Assembly: GCA_038253945.1 (NCBI GenBank)
Contig: JBBSGR010000017.1
Location: 1 to 52,413, forward strand
From: JBBRYW01 sp038253945
GTDB taxonomy: Bacteria > Actinomycetota > Thermoleophilia > Gaiellales > Gaiellaceae
Reading direction: 5' to 3'
DNA length: 52,413 nucleotides
The stretch's first letter is position 1. Every line of letters begins with the position of its first letter. The position numbers and the translations under genes are program-made. Below, piece by piece: positions 8,889-17,313 of this stretch. The notes beneath the pieces were generated by a model. It saw only the letters and a program-made list of their open reading frames with translations, ran no database searches and had not been told where the DNA came from.

Positions 8889-9041
8889 ATGGCGGACACA
8901 CTCGAGCGCCTACGCACCGTGGTCGACTGCTGGGTGGCAAGCGCGGACGAGATGGGGAACGCCCATCTCGTCCCGCTCTCCCACCACTGGGACCGCGCGG
9001 CGCTCGTGGTCGCGACGCCTCGCTCCTCGCCGGCACAGTGA
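8889..9041 (+). pseudogene. truncated PPOX/FMN-binding split-barrel gene
   Basis: Fifty residues from ATG 8889 read MADTLERLRTVVDCWVASAD, then NAHLVPLSHHWDRAALVVATPRSS. This is the N-terminal part of a pyridoxamine-phosphate-oxidase-like (F420/FMN) protein, comparable to the intact gene at 43567. A stop at 9041 follows SSPAQ, and no continuation of the barrel is visible in any frame before 9164. Full proteins have roughly 120-150 residues, so more than half is missing. The break coincides with the edge of the defence block, suggesting it was cut by an insertion. Confidence 0.6.
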
Positions 9042-9085
9042 CCGAGGGCGTCGAGACGCCGCGAAAACCCGCGATTTGCGCGGCC

Positions 9086-9105
9086 GTGCTACCTGGGTGC
9101 TACCT
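9086..9105. repeat. short direct repeat at the left edge of the defence block
   Basis: The 9-mer GTGCTACCT occurs twice (9086-9094, 9097-9105) with GG between. It lies in the 120-bp gap between the truncated PPOX gene and the HEPN-like gene, where the base composition changes. It could be a trace of an integration site, but it is short and may be chance. Confidence 0.3.
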
Positions 9106-9163
9106 CAAGTGACGCGCCACCCGCCGCTCCGCACAGACCCCCGATGACGAGATAGCCAGTTGC

Positions 9164-9943
9164 CTAACTGGCGACGTTCAACGGCAAGTTCTCCTCCACG
9201 AAGCGGATGCCGAGAGGGGAGAGATGCACCACGCGCGCGGCGATGTCGTACTCGACCAGCTTCGCCTTGTGCATGGGTCGCAGAACGTCCTTGCGGTAGT
9301 CGGTCAGCTTTGGGTGCTCCACCCACGACGCGAGGTCCCGCTCGGCCACCGCGGCCGGCGGACCGTAGAGCAGCAACAGCGTCTTGTCTTTGCGCGAGGC
9401 CGATGCGCTCAACACGCGGCGCACGCCGCCGATGTCCCAGATGATCGGAATCTCGCGATCGACCAGCGCGTCCACGACAGCAGTCGCCGTCGCCGTGTCG
9501 ACGTTGTGGAAAAGGCGGACGAGCTCCGACACGATCCACTTCGCCATGTAGAGCACTGCGACCGAGTCCATGTGGTTCGGCTCGACGTCGCCGCCGACGT
9601 GCCCAACACCACGATTGTTGCGAATCTCGTAAAGGGCGATCAGCATCCGCGGGATTTGGATGCGCACCGAGCGCGAGAACGTGTCCGGCGATTGTTCGAG
9701 GTTGCGGCACGCATCGACCATGTTCTTTGGCTTTGATGGCTTCGAGGGGTAGGAGCCATCGACATGTCCGCGCAATATGGTGTACGCGACCTCGCAGAGT
9801 TTCCCGCCGTTCAATTCAGAAGGCTCCCATCTGTTCTGCCGGTAGTTCTTTACGATCTCGCTGAAGGCATCGAGCAAGGGGTTCCGCTGGCCAGCCGAGA
9901 GAGAGCCGAGGACTGCCGAAGATGGCGGCGAAGCCGTACTCAC
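9164..9943 (-). CDS. unknown protein with HEPN-like R-x6-H motif
   Basis: A 259-residue protein I cannot name. Around residue 100-135 it has LYEIRNNRGVGHVGGDVEPNHMD, in which R108-x6-H115 matches the catalytic spacing of HEPN ribonucleases. The C-terminus (LTDYRKDVLRPMHKAKLVEY, then VHLSPLGIRFVE) looks like a winged helix. Base composition is visibly lower in GC than the flanks. It overlaps the winged-helix gene upstream and lies directly after the restriction operon on the same strand, which suggests a defence role, possibly as a toxin. The start is the GTG at 9943. A slightly later start would reduce the 128-bp overlap with the preceding gene. Confidence 0.55.
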   Translation of the reverse strand: MSTASPPSSAVLGSLSAGQRNPLLDAFSEIVKNYRQNRWEPSELNGGKLCEVAYTILRGHVDGSYPSKPSKPKNMVDACRNLEQSPDTFSRSVRIQIPRMLIALYEIRNNRGVGHVGGDVEPNHMDSVAVLYMAKWIVSELVRLFHNVDTATATAVVDALVDREIPIIWDIGGVRRVLSASASRKDKTLLLLYGPPAAVAERDLASWVEHPKLTDYRKDVLRPMHKAKLVEYDIAARVVHLSPLGIRFVEENLPLNVAS

Positions 9944-10208
9944 TCTGCGTCCCCGGACTGTTGGTGCCGTTCATCATCGCCCGCACGGCTGAAACACCCG
10001 CGGTCGTCAGCTTGTACTTCTTGCGCGCCTGTTGTGTGCGCCCGCTCTTCGCGACCTGACGCACGAGTGCCGGCTTTCGGCTCTGAAGACTTGAAAGCGC
10101 GTTTGTAATGTTACCGACTCCGTGCCCAACGTCCTTGAGAGCGTTGTTTACTGCTTGTCCCACGAAGTCGGCCTGGTTCTGCACCACCTGGAACCAATAG
10201 CCAGCCAC
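9816..10208 (-). CDS. small winged-helix-like protein
   Basis: A 130-residue frame. Residues 1-80 look like a genuine winged-helix domain: NALKDVGHGVGNITNALSSL, KPALVRQVAKSGRTQQARKKYKLT and TAGVSAVRAMM. The last 40 residues overlap the next gene in a different frame and look less protein-like, so the true C-terminus may be earlier or a frameshift may join this domain to the HEPN-like protein. It lies 160 bp after hsdM on the same strand. That gap holds nothing I can identify. DNA binding is inferred from the fold pattern only. Confidence 0.5.
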   Translation of the reverse strand: MAGYWFQVVQNQADFVGQAVNNALKDVGHGVGNITNALSSLQSRKPALVRQVAKSGRTQQARKKYKLTTAGVSAVRAMMNGTNSPGTQSEYGFAAIFGSPRLSLGWPAEPLARCLQRDRKELPAEQMGAF

Positions 10209-10367
10209 AAGCGCTCGGTCAGCATCGGCTTTTGGGTTTGCAGCCCTCCGCGTTGATCCATCCGAAGAGCCGCGGCTCTGGGCGATCTTAACGTTGTATC
10301 GCTTCGATGCCCATTCGAGTGGGGCCGACCGTAGTGGGCGCGACTGGCAGTCGGGAAGCCGAGGTGC

Positions 10368-11849
10368 CTACATGTCGTGGTCCGCGCCGTTTGATCGCAG
10401 GCTGTCGGCGATCGCGGCGAACTCGCTCAGCGCCGCTTCGAGATCCTCGACGATCTCCTGCGCGATCACGTCCGGCGGGGGCAGGTTGTCCATGTCCTCG
10501 AGCGAGTCGTCGCGGAGCCAGACGAGGTCGAGGCTCACCTTGTCGCGCTGGACCAGCTCGTCGTAGCTGAAGCGCTTGAAGCGCTCCGACTCGGCGCGGT
10601 CGCGCCGGCTCTCGGGCTTGTATGCCTCGATGAAGGCCTGGAGATGCTCGTAGCGGAGCGGGTTCTGCTTGAGCGTGAAGTGCATGTTCGTGCGCAGGTC
10701 GTACACCCACAGCTCACGCGTCCACGGCGCCTCCGCGGCGGGCTTGCGGTCGAAGAAGAGGACGTTCGCCTTCACGCCCTGCGCGTAGAAGATCCCCGTC
10801 GGCAGGCGCAGCAGCGTGTGCACGTCGCACTCCTGGAGGAGCTTGCGGCGCACCGTCTCGCCGGCGCCGCCCTCGAAGAGGACGTTGTCGGGGACGACCA
10901 CGGCGGCGCGCCCGTTGATCGCGAGCAGCGTCTTCACGTGCTGGACGAAGTTCAGCTGCTTGTTCGAGGTCGAGGCCCAGAAGTCGTCGCGGACGATCAC
11001 GAGCTGCTCGCGCTCGCTCTCGCCCTCGGCGTTCACGACCGTCATCGACGACTTCCTGCCGAACGGCGGATTGGTGAGCACCAGCTCGTAGCGGTCGCCC
11101 GGGTCGGCCTTGAGCGCGTCGTCGACGCGGATCGGGCTGTCGGTTTCCTCCGAGCCGATCCCGTGCAGGAGCAGGTTCATCACGCAGAGGCGCGCGGTGT
11201 TGTCGACGATCTCCCAGCCGTGCAGCGCGTCGAAGCGCAGGCGACGCTTCTCGTCGGGATCGAGGTACGGATAGCTCTTCGAGATCCATTCGTGCGCGGC
11301 GAGCAGGAAGCCGCCGGTGCCGCAGGCAGGGTCGCAGATCCTCATCCCGGGCTCGGGTCGCATCACCTCGACCAGCGCTCGGATCAGCGGCCGCGGCGTG
11401 AAGTACTGGCCGGCGCCCGACTTGACGTCCTCGGCGTTCTTCTCGAGCAGCCCCTCGTAGGCGTCGCCCTTGACGTCGGCGTCGAGCGTCAGCCAGGTCT
11501 CGCGGTCGATCAGGTCGACGATCAAGCGGCGGAGCTTGGCGGGGTCCTGGATCCGGTTCTGCGCCTTGCGGAAGACGACGCCGAGCATTCCGGGCCGCCG
11601 GCCGAACTCTGTCAGCAGGTGCCGGTAGTGCACCTCCAGCTCGTCGCCGTCGCGAGCAAGGAGGCTCGGCCAGTCGAGTCCTTCCGGGATGAACGGCTTG
11701 GCGTTGAACGGCGGCTTCGTCTGCTCGTCGGCCATCTTGAGGAAGAGCAGGTAGGTGAGCTGCTCGAGGTAGTCGCCGTACGAGAGACCGTCGTCACGCA
11801 GGACGTTGCAGTAGTTCCAGAGCCGCTGGACGAGACCGTTCGAGCTCAT
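10368..11849 (-). CDS. hsdM: type I restriction-modification system DNA methylase subunit
   Basis: A 493-residue adenine-N6 DNA methyltransferase. The N-terminal helical domain (LWNYCNVLRDD ... YLEQLTYLLFLKM) is typical of HsdM. SAM motif I DPACGTGGF is at 173-181 and catalytic motif IV NPPF at 260-263, preceded by GQYFTPRPLI. ATG 11849 is chosen because it overlaps the PIN toxin stop as TGATG and gives the family start MSSNGLVQRLW. Together with HsdS it should form the M2S modification complex protecting host DNA. The frame continues upstream, but that part is a shadow of the toxin gene. Confidence 0.95.
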   Translation of the reverse strand: MSSNGLVQRLWNYCNVLRDDGLSYGDYLEQLTYLLFLKMADEQTKPPFNAKPFIPEGLDWPSLLARDGDELEVHYRHLLTEFGRRPGMLGVVFRKAQNRIQDPAKLRRLIVDLIDRETWLTLDADVKGDAYEGLLEKNAEDVKSGAGQYFTPRPLIRALVEVMRPEPGMRICDPACGTGGFLLAAHEWISKSYPYLDPDEKRRLRFDALHGWEIVDNTARLCVMNLLLHGIGSEETDSPIRVDDALKADPGDRYELVLTNPPFGRKSSMTVVNAEGESEREQLVIVRDDFWASTSNKQLNFVQHVKTLLAINGRAAVVVPDNVLFEGGAGETVRRKLLQECDVHTLLRLPTGIFYAQGVKANVLFFDRKPAAEAPWTRELWVYDLRTNMHFTLKQNPLRYEHLQAFIEAYKPESRRDRAESERFKRFSYDELVQRDKVSLDLVWLRDDSLEDMDNLPPPDVIAQEIVEDLEAALSEFAAIADSLRSNGADHDM

Positions 11850-12253
11850 CAGGGGAAGACTCTCACGATCTGCTTTGCGTGTACCGCGTACAGGAACGGG
11901 CCCGGTTGCATGCACGCGGTCTCGATCCGCCGTCCGTTCCCGAGGAACCGCTCCGCCTGCTCGGCAGCGGTCAGGTTCCCGCTCGTGAGGGCAAACAGCT
12001 TCACGCGGTGGCGCCGGACGGCGGAGATCTCGACCGGGCGGTAGCGGATCCGGCGGTCCATCGTGAGCGCTGGCCAGCCCTCGCGTCCACAGAGCTCGAG
12101 CCATTCCACGTCCTCGACGCTTTGGTCGCGAGTGCCGTAGACCTCCCCGTGCGTGTGGATGGCCCAGCCGGCACGGCGAAGCGCGATGGCGACGTCGCGC
12201 CCGCCGAGGCTCCTGTCGAGGAAGAACTCAGGCGGCGAGGCGGACGGCGGCAC
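11849..12253 (-). CDS. PIN-domain toxin, VapC45-like
   Basis: A 134-residue protein beginning PEFFLDRSLGGRDVA. D13, the E47/D48 pair (SVEDVEW) and D66 (LTMDRRI) fit the acidic metal site of PIN-domain ribonucleases of the VapC45-like (PIN-like) group. GTG 12253 is the likeliest start. It overlaps the antitoxin by 26 bp, and the stop overlaps hsdM by one base (TGATG). PIN toxins cleave tRNA or rRNA, but the target here is unknown. The pair is embedded between hsdS and hsdM in the same transcript, so toxin and restriction subunits must be coexpressed. Confidence 0.78.
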   Translation of the reverse strand: MPPSASPPEFFLDRSLGGRDVAIALRRAGWAIHTHGEVYGTRDQSVEDVEWLELCGREGWPALTMDRRIRYRPVEISAVRRHRVKLFALTSGNLTAAEQAERFLGNGRRIETACMQPGPFLYAVHAKQIVRVFP

Positions 12254-12941
12254 GCAGGTAGTCCTCGACGTCGGCGGGCGGCACCCCGAAGTCCCGCGCG
12301 ACGTGTGCGAGCGACTCGCCGGCCTTCCAGCGGCTGACGACGCTCTCGACCGGTGCGGCGCCGTGGATGAAGATCGGCTGACCGAATGCGCGCCGCGGGT
12401 CAACCGCCACGGTCCGCTCCCGCGTGGTCGGCGATACGAGCTGCTGCGCCCATCCGTCCTTTCCGTACTGGATGCGCTTGAGGTACTCGCGCACGACGGG
12501 CGCAAACACGCGCTGCCGCGAAACGACCTCAGTCAGGCCTGCGAGCTCGTCGTCGTGGCGCGAGTCGGCGTAGTCGAACAAGATCACTGCTCCATCCGTG
12601 TAGAGCCGGTGCGAAGCTAGGGCGTACTCGATCCCGATCTCGCTGTCGAGGATCGAGACGGCCTTGCGGATGTGCTGGAGGCTCACGCCGCCCCGCCGGA
12701 ACGCGGCGAGCACCATCCCCTCGGCGAGCCCAATGAACGGGATGCGCGGAAAGTTCCGAGCGGCGTCGACGCTGCTGAGGATCCGCTCGCCGTGTACCGA
12801 TGGCCGACCTGGGGGGCGGCGAACGTAGCCCTTCGCCCAGGTGCCGAAGGTGGACGTGGGCACGCCGAGGAAACGCGCGGCCTCTGCGAGGGTGTAGAGC
12901 GGCGCGGTGAACCGCATGTCCTGGGTTTCGGTGGCGATCAT
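12228..12941 (-). CDS. HTH / DUF433-type antitoxin (VapB45-like)
   Basis: A 237-residue DNA-binding antitoxin. The N-terminus YTLAEAARFLGVPTSTFGTWA is a MerR-like helix-turn-helix. Near the C-terminus, GQPIFIHGAAPVESVVSRWKAGESLAHVARDFGVPPADVEDYL is a DUF433-like domain. This two-domain layout with a downstream PIN gene is the VapBC45-type arrangement. The ATG at 12941 overlaps the hsdS stop by four bases, and its end overlaps the toxin by 26 bp, so all are translationally coupled. It probably neutralises the PIN toxin and may autoregulate, although no promoter is visible inside hsdS. Confidence 0.78.
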   Translation of the reverse strand: MIATETQDMRFTAPLYTLAEAARFLGVPTSTFGTWAKGYVRRPPGRPSVHGERILSSVDAARNFPRIPFIGLAEGMVLAAFRRGGVSLQHIRKAVSILDSEIGIEYALASHRLYTDGAVILFDYADSRHDDELAGLTEVVSRQRVFAPVVREYLKRIQYGKDGWAQQLVSPTTRERTVAVDPRRAFGQPIFIHGAAPVESVVSRWKAGESLAHVARDFGVPPADVEDYLRAAVRLAA

Positions 12942-14266
12942 GACCTTTCCATGGTTGCACGCCGACGCGGACGGCGGTTAGTCGCCTCTTCGGCCGTGGC
13001 CCGCTCGGCGGCGATCCGCTCGAGCAGGGCGGATGCCGGCTCGTCGGAGGAGTCCTGCGGGACGAGCTCGCCGCGGAAGGCGCGCTCGAGGATCGAGCGG
13101 CGGAGGGCGGCGCTGCGGCGGCTGGCCGCCTCGATCGCGCGGTGCATCGCGTCGATCAGGGAGAGCTGCTGCTCGACTTCCGACACGACGCGGCGCTGCT
13201 CCTCCAGCGGCGGCAATGGGATCTCGAACGCGCGGATACCCGCCAGGGTGATGTGTGGCAGCTGCGTGCCGGTCTGACCTCCAAGGAGATGTGTGACGAA
13301 GCGGGGGAGCTGTAGCGCCAAATGGAGGAACGGAGCAACAACTCGGTCGCTTGCACGGATTCTCGCCACGCGCTGCACCAATAGCGCAGGCAGGTCATCG
13401 GTCCGAACCGGCGCGAGCTTGAGACCGGTCGAAATCATGGGGCGATCCATCGCGAGGATAAGGTCCGTCTCACCGACGAATAGATGTTCGTAGCCAGCGA
13501 GCTTCGACTCTGGCCAGGTGCGGGTGTCGCGCCATCGAAGCCGCCCGGGCTCGATGTTCTCACCGCGAAGCAACCTGGTGCCGCCGCTTGGATCGCCGAA
13601 AAACTCACTCTTGAACGCAGGTCCAGAATCGGTGGAGGCAATCTCGCCGAGTGGGAGGCTTGGCCACGGGCCATCAAGGGCCCCGACGAGTGTTGCACGG
13701 CGCAGGCCCTGAACCTTTAGCGCGGCCTCGTCGAGAGAGCGGCCAGCGGCGTCGAGGCGGGAGAACTGCTCCTCGATCGCCGCCACGATCCGCCGCTGCT
13801 CGTTCAGGGGCGGGACCGGGACAGAGATCGTCTTGGCGGCCGATTTCGACAGTTCCGGGAATGTCGTTCCACTTCCAAGCTCTCGAATATGCGGCGTCGC
13901 ATGGACAAGAAACCAATAGAGGTAATCGCTGACGAACGCGTCCGAGGGAATGAAGCTCTTGAATCCCTGGTTTGTGGAGACGGGGCCTGCGGCGATGGCG
14001 ACGTAACCGATCGGCGCGCGTGACGTGTAGAGCACCGTCCCGGCCGGAACCAGTCTTGTCGAGCATGAGTCGTATCCGGCTTGCGTGATGTTCCGCGCTC
14101 CGCGCGTGATCGTCTTGCTACGAGAACGCGAGAGGTCATCCGGCGTGACCCATGCGATGTCGCCGCCCCAGTAGGCCGGTTGTGTCGTGCGGGGCGTCGA
14201 GCCGGAGACCACCTCGCTCAACTCCCCAAGCATCGAAACTGCCCAGCCTCTCGGGAGCTCACTCAT
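12938..14266 (-). CDS. hsdS: type I restriction-modification specificity subunit
   Basis: A 442-residue HsdS with two target-recognition domains and two conserved coiled regions. TRD1 follows LPRGWAVSMLGELSEVVSG, and the first spacer is VPPLNEQRRIVAAIEEQFSRLDA (about 165-190). TRD2 covers about 210-370, and the second spacer is PLPPLEEQRRVVSEVEQQLSLIDA. The duplicated PLxEQRR helices set the distance between the two half-sites, so a bipartite target is expected. ATG 14266 gives the standard start and overlaps the hsdR stop by ATGA; the frame upstream is an hsdR shadow. Parts of TRD1 have visibly lower GC than the rest, as expected for exchangeable recognition domains. Confidence 0.95.
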   Translation of the reverse strand: MSELPRGWAVSMLGELSEVVSGSTPRTTQPAYWGGDIAWVTPDDLSRSRSKTITRGARNITQAGYDSCSTRLVPAGTVLYTSRAPIGYVAIAAGPVSTNQGFKSFIPSDAFVSDYLYWFLVHATPHIRELGSGTTFPELSKSAAKTISVPVPPLNEQRRIVAAIEEQFSRLDAAGRSLDEAALKVQGLRRATLVGALDGPWPSLPLGEIASTDSGPAFKSEFFGDPSGGTRLLRGENIEPGRLRWRDTRTWPESKLAGYEHLFVGETDLILAMDRPMISTGLKLAPVRTDDLPALLVQRVARIRASDRVVAPFLHLALQLPRFVTHLLGGQTGTQLPHITLAGIRAFEIPLPPLEEQRRVVSEVEQQLSLIDAMHRAIEAASRRSAALRRSILERAFRGELVPQDSSDEPASALLERIAAERATAEEATNRRPRRRATMERS

Positions 14267-17004
14267 ACGAGCAACGCCTCGTTCAACTCCTCCAGCAACG
14301 GCGCAAGCTGCGCCCCGAAGACCTGGCCCGCCTTGCCGAGGCCGCCGTTCTGGATGAACGGGGCGTACTGGAAGTCGTCGGCCGAGATCGCGAGCGACCC
14401 GGCGACGTGGTCGCGGATCCGCTCCAGCCACGCGAGCTGCTCCGCGGTGAACGTTCGCCCGGCGTTCTCCTGCTGGAGCAGCCATGCGTCGTAGCGCTCG
14501 CGGACGCGCTCCGGGTACGGGACGAGCTCGCCGTCCTGGCGCAGCGCGAAGCCAACCAGCGAGACGATGTCGGTGAGCACGCGTTGTCCCGAGCCGCGCA
14601 CCTTCGAGCGGTCGAGCGCCTCGTACGCGGCCCAGAGCTTCTCAGGCGTCCACTGGTAGGGCGGCCGGCCGATCGCGTTCGCGAGCTCTTTGACCTCCTT
14701 GAAGGTGAGCCGCTGCGCGTACGGGCGGCTGTAGAGGATCTGGAGCGCGGTGATCTCGTCCTTGTGCTCCTCGATGAAGCGCTCGAACGACTCGACGGTC
14801 TTGCGCGCGCGATCGATCGTCGGCCCGGCGTCGATCAGCCGGTCCTTGCCCTCGTCGATCGCCTGCTCGTAGGAGCGGCGCACCTCGACGATCCGCTCTC
14901 GCAGCTCCGGGTTCGCCGCGAGCGGCGCGACCGCGGCGTCGATCCGCTCCTTGCGCGTCTCCTCGGGCAGATCGGGATCGAGCGCTTCGACGATCCCGCG
15001 GGAGATGTCCTGCAACGTGAGTCCGCCGGCGAGCTGCTCGAGCTCCTCGCGGTCCTCCTTGGTCAGCCGCCGCTCGAGGCGCGCGAGCCGGCCTGCGATC
15101 GTCGAGGCGAGATCTGGATCGCGGACGCCGAAGGAGATCTGCTTGAAGAGCCTGTCGAGCGGGATGGTCGGCTGCCGGTCGAGCGGCTGGGTCTCGACGA
15201 GGTCGGTCTCGGTGACGCCGACGGCGTCGACGATCACGAAGCGCTCCTTCGCGAGAGCGTCGGGGGTGACGGCCTGGAAGTCGGTGTCGCCGATGATGCG
15301 GACGCCGCGGCCCTTCATCTGCTCGAAGTAGGTGCGGCTCTTGACCGAGCGCATGAAGAAGACGCACTCGAGCGGGCGGACGTCGGTGCCGGTGGCGATC
15401 ATGTCGACGGTGACGACGATCCGCGGGTTGTAGGAGTTGCGGAACTCGCTGATCATGTCGTCGGTCTTGCGGCCCGTCGACTTGTAGGTGATCTTGACGG
15501 CGAAGCCGTCGCCCTTGCCAAACTCGTCGCGGACGATCTGGACGATGTCGTCGGCGTGCGAGTCGTCCTTGGCGAAGATCAACGTCTTCGGCACAACGCT
15601 TCGGCCGGGGAAGATCTCGGTGAAGAGCCGCTCCTTGAAGGTGCGGACGACGGTGCGGATCTGATCCTTGGCGACGACGGCGCGGTCGAGCGCCTCGGCG
15701 CCGTAGGCGACCTCGTCGTCGAGGGTTTCCCAGCGGGTGCGGCGCGTCTGGCGGTCGCGGAACTGCGTCACGAGCCCCGCGTCGATCGCCCCGCCCCGCT
15801 CGCTGATCTCGGTACGGATCCGGTAGACGTCGAAGTCGACGTTCACCGAGTCGGCGACGGCCTGCTCGTGGGTGTACTCCATCACCAGGTTCTGGTTGAA
15901 GAAGCCGAACGCCTGCTTGTTCGGGGTGGCGGTGAGGCCGATCGTGAAGGCGTCGAAGTAGTCGAGCACCTGGCGCCAGAGTCCGAAGATCGAGCGGTGG
16001 CACTCGTCGACGATCACGACGTCGAAGGTCTCGATCGGGACGCGCGGGTTGTACTCGACCGGCACGGGCTCGGCCGGGAGCAGGTCGTAGGCGGAGTGCT
16101 CGTCGAGCTCGGGATCGAGCTCGGGCTCGCCGCGGAGCGTCGAGTAGAGCCGCTGGATCGTGGAGATCGTGACGCGGGCGACCGGGTCGATCGTGTTCGA
16201 GCTCAGGTGCTGGACGTTGTAGAGCTCGGTGAACTTGCGCCCGTCGTCGGGCGTCGTGAAGCTCTGGAACTCCTTCAGCGTCTGCCGGCCGAGGTTGGCG
16301 CGGTCGACGAGGAAGAGGATGCGGCGTGCGTCGGCGAACTTGACGAGCCGGTAGGCGATGTTGGCGGCGGTGAAGGTCTTGCCGGCGCCGGTCGCCATCT
16401 GGATCAGCGCGCGCGGCCGGTCGAGCGCGAGCGACTCCTCGAGGCCGCGGATCGCGCGCTCCTGCGCGGGCCAGAGGCCGTCACTCGCGAGCGACGGCAG
16501 GCTGCGGAGCCGGTGGCGCAGCGTCGGCTCGAGCGGGTGCGCGCGGATCGCGGCGATCGAGGCGGCCAGCGTCTCCGGGCGGTGGAACCAGAAGACCTGG
16601 CGGCTCTTCGCGTCCGGGTCGAGCGTGTTCGTGAACCGCGTCTCGACGCCGGTCGACTGGTAGGCGAACGGGAGCGCGCCCTCGACTGCGGTCGGGAGCT
16701 CGTCCGGGAGACCGTCGACGTACTTCGCCGTCTGCCAGGCGACGCCGGTGAGCGTCTCGCCTTCCTTCTTTGCCTCGGCGACTCCGACCGCCTGGCCGTC
16801 GACGAAGAGCAGGTAGTCGGCCCGACCGTGCGGCGAGGCGAGCACGAACTCCCGCACCGCGACACCGCGTGCCGCGCTCAGGTTCACGCGCGCGTAGTCC
16901 TGGACGACCCAGCCGGCGGCGGCGAGCATGCGGTCGATCTCGACCCGCGCCTTGGCTTCGGGTGTGAGGTAAGCGACGCTCGGATCAGATGACAACGGGC
17001 TCAC
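14263..17004 (-). CDS. hsdR: type I restriction endonuclease motor subunit
   Basis: A 913-residue HsdR. The N-terminal PD-(D/E)xK nuclease has D63 (GRADYLL) and E77-x-K79 (VAEAKK). The SF2 helicase has Walker A MATGAGKT at 203-210, DECH at 333-336 and LTATP. Near residues 560-580, FEQMKGRGVRII is motif VI. The C-terminal third matches the EcoEI-type HsdR C-domain that binds the methylase complex. GTG 17004 (VSPLSSDPSVAYLTPEAKARVEID) is preferred over the upstream start at 17082, whose first 26 residues are Arg/Pro-rich noise. It is the first gene of the operon hsdR-hsdS-antitoxin-toxin-hsdM, an unusual order with hsdM last. Confidence 0.94.
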   Translation of the reverse strand: MSPLSSDPSVAYLTPEAKARVEIDRMLAAAGWVVQDYARVNLSAARGVAVREFVLASPHGRADYLLFVDGQAVGVAEAKKEGETLTGVAWQTAKYVDGLPDELPTAVEGALPFAYQSTGVETRFTNTLDPDAKSRQVFWFHRPETLAASIAAIRAHPLEPTLRHRLRSLPSLASDGLWPAQERAIRGLEESLALDRPRALIQMATGAGKTFTAANIAYRLVKFADARRILFLVDRANLGRQTLKEFQSFTTPDDGRKFTELYNVQHLSSNTIDPVARVTISTIQRLYSTLRGEPELDPELDEHSAYDLLPAEPVPVEYNPRVPIETFDVVIVDECHRSIFGLWRQVLDYFDAFTIGLTATPNKQAFGFFNQNLVMEYTHEQAVADSVNVDFDVYRIRTEISERGGAIDAGLVTQFRDRQTRRTRWETLDDEVAYGAEALDRAVVAKDQIRTVVRTFKERLFTEIFPGRSVVPKTLIFAKDDSHADDIVQIVRDEFGKGDGFAVKITYKSTGRKTDDMISEFRNSYNPRIVVTVDMIATGTDVRPLECVFFMRSVKSRTYFEQMKGRGVRIIGDTDFQAVTPDALAKERFVIVDAVGVTETDLVETQPLDRQPTIPLDRLFKQISFGVRDPDLASTIAGRLARLERRLTKEDREELEQLAGGLTLQDISRGIVEALDPDLPEETRKERIDAAVAPLAANPELRERIVEVRRSYEQAIDEGKDRLIDAGPTIDRARKTVESFERFIEEHKDEITALQILYSRPYAQRLTFKEVKELANAIGRPPYQWTPEKLWAAYEALDRSKVRGSGQRVLTDIVSLVGFALRQDGELVPYPERVRERYDAWLLQQENAGRTFTAEQLAWLERIRDHVAGSLAISADDFQYAPFIQNGGLGKAGQVFGAQLAPLLEELNEALLV

Positions 17005-17062
17005 GCTTGCGGAGGTAGGACGACTCGGCCGCCGCCTTCGAGGACGAAGTCTTGGCAGCCAT
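16985..17062 (-). CDS. 25-codon ORF overlapping the hsdR start
   Basis: An ATG at 17062 with AGGAG a few bases upstream opens a 25-residue frame, MAAKTSSSKAAAESSYLRKREPVVI, written in order as MAAKTSSSKAAAESS then YLRKREPVVI. It ends inside the first codons of hsdR. This is the only good ribosome site near the operon start. It may be a leader peptide that couples into hsdR, or the true hsdR N-terminus joined by a frameshift. Confidence 0.4.
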   Translation of the reverse strand: MAAKTSSSKAAAESSYLRKREPVVI

Positions 17063-17184
17063 GGCTCCTGACTATGGTCCACGACACAGAGAGTCGTCTA
17101 CCAGGTTCCTGATCGAGGCCCACGTTGTTGATGACTCTGACCACCTCCTGTTCCCTGTACCTGCTTTCCAGGACAGACCAGCTT

Positions 17185-17294
17185 GCCCACGCTCCCGCTC
17201 CCTTGCAGCCAACCTTGCGCTCCCGCGTTCGACGCCGCAGGCGGCGGAAGCGGGAGCGCATCGGAAACCCGCATGGTTGAGCGGGAGCGTGGGC
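17185..17294. repeat. 110-bp concentric nested palindrome
   Basis: Three inverted repeats share one centre near 17239: an outer perfect 16-bp arm (17185-17200 / 17279-17294, GCCCACGCTCCCGCTC and its complement), a middle 10-bp arm (17217-17226 / 17250-17259) and an inner CGCCGC/GCGGCG (17233-17238 / 17241-17246). It lies in the gap between xre and hsdR. It could fold as a long hairpin or cruciform, and could act as an attenuator of hsdR or be a REP-like mobile palindrome. Confidence 0.75.
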
Positions 17295-17313
17295 GTGCTC
17301 CAAGACACCCGGA

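Noticed and set aside
14152..16992. 946-codon plus-strand open frame opposite hsdR
   Set aside because: Antisense shadow of HsdR; repeats of EEPVD/RDR type without any motif.
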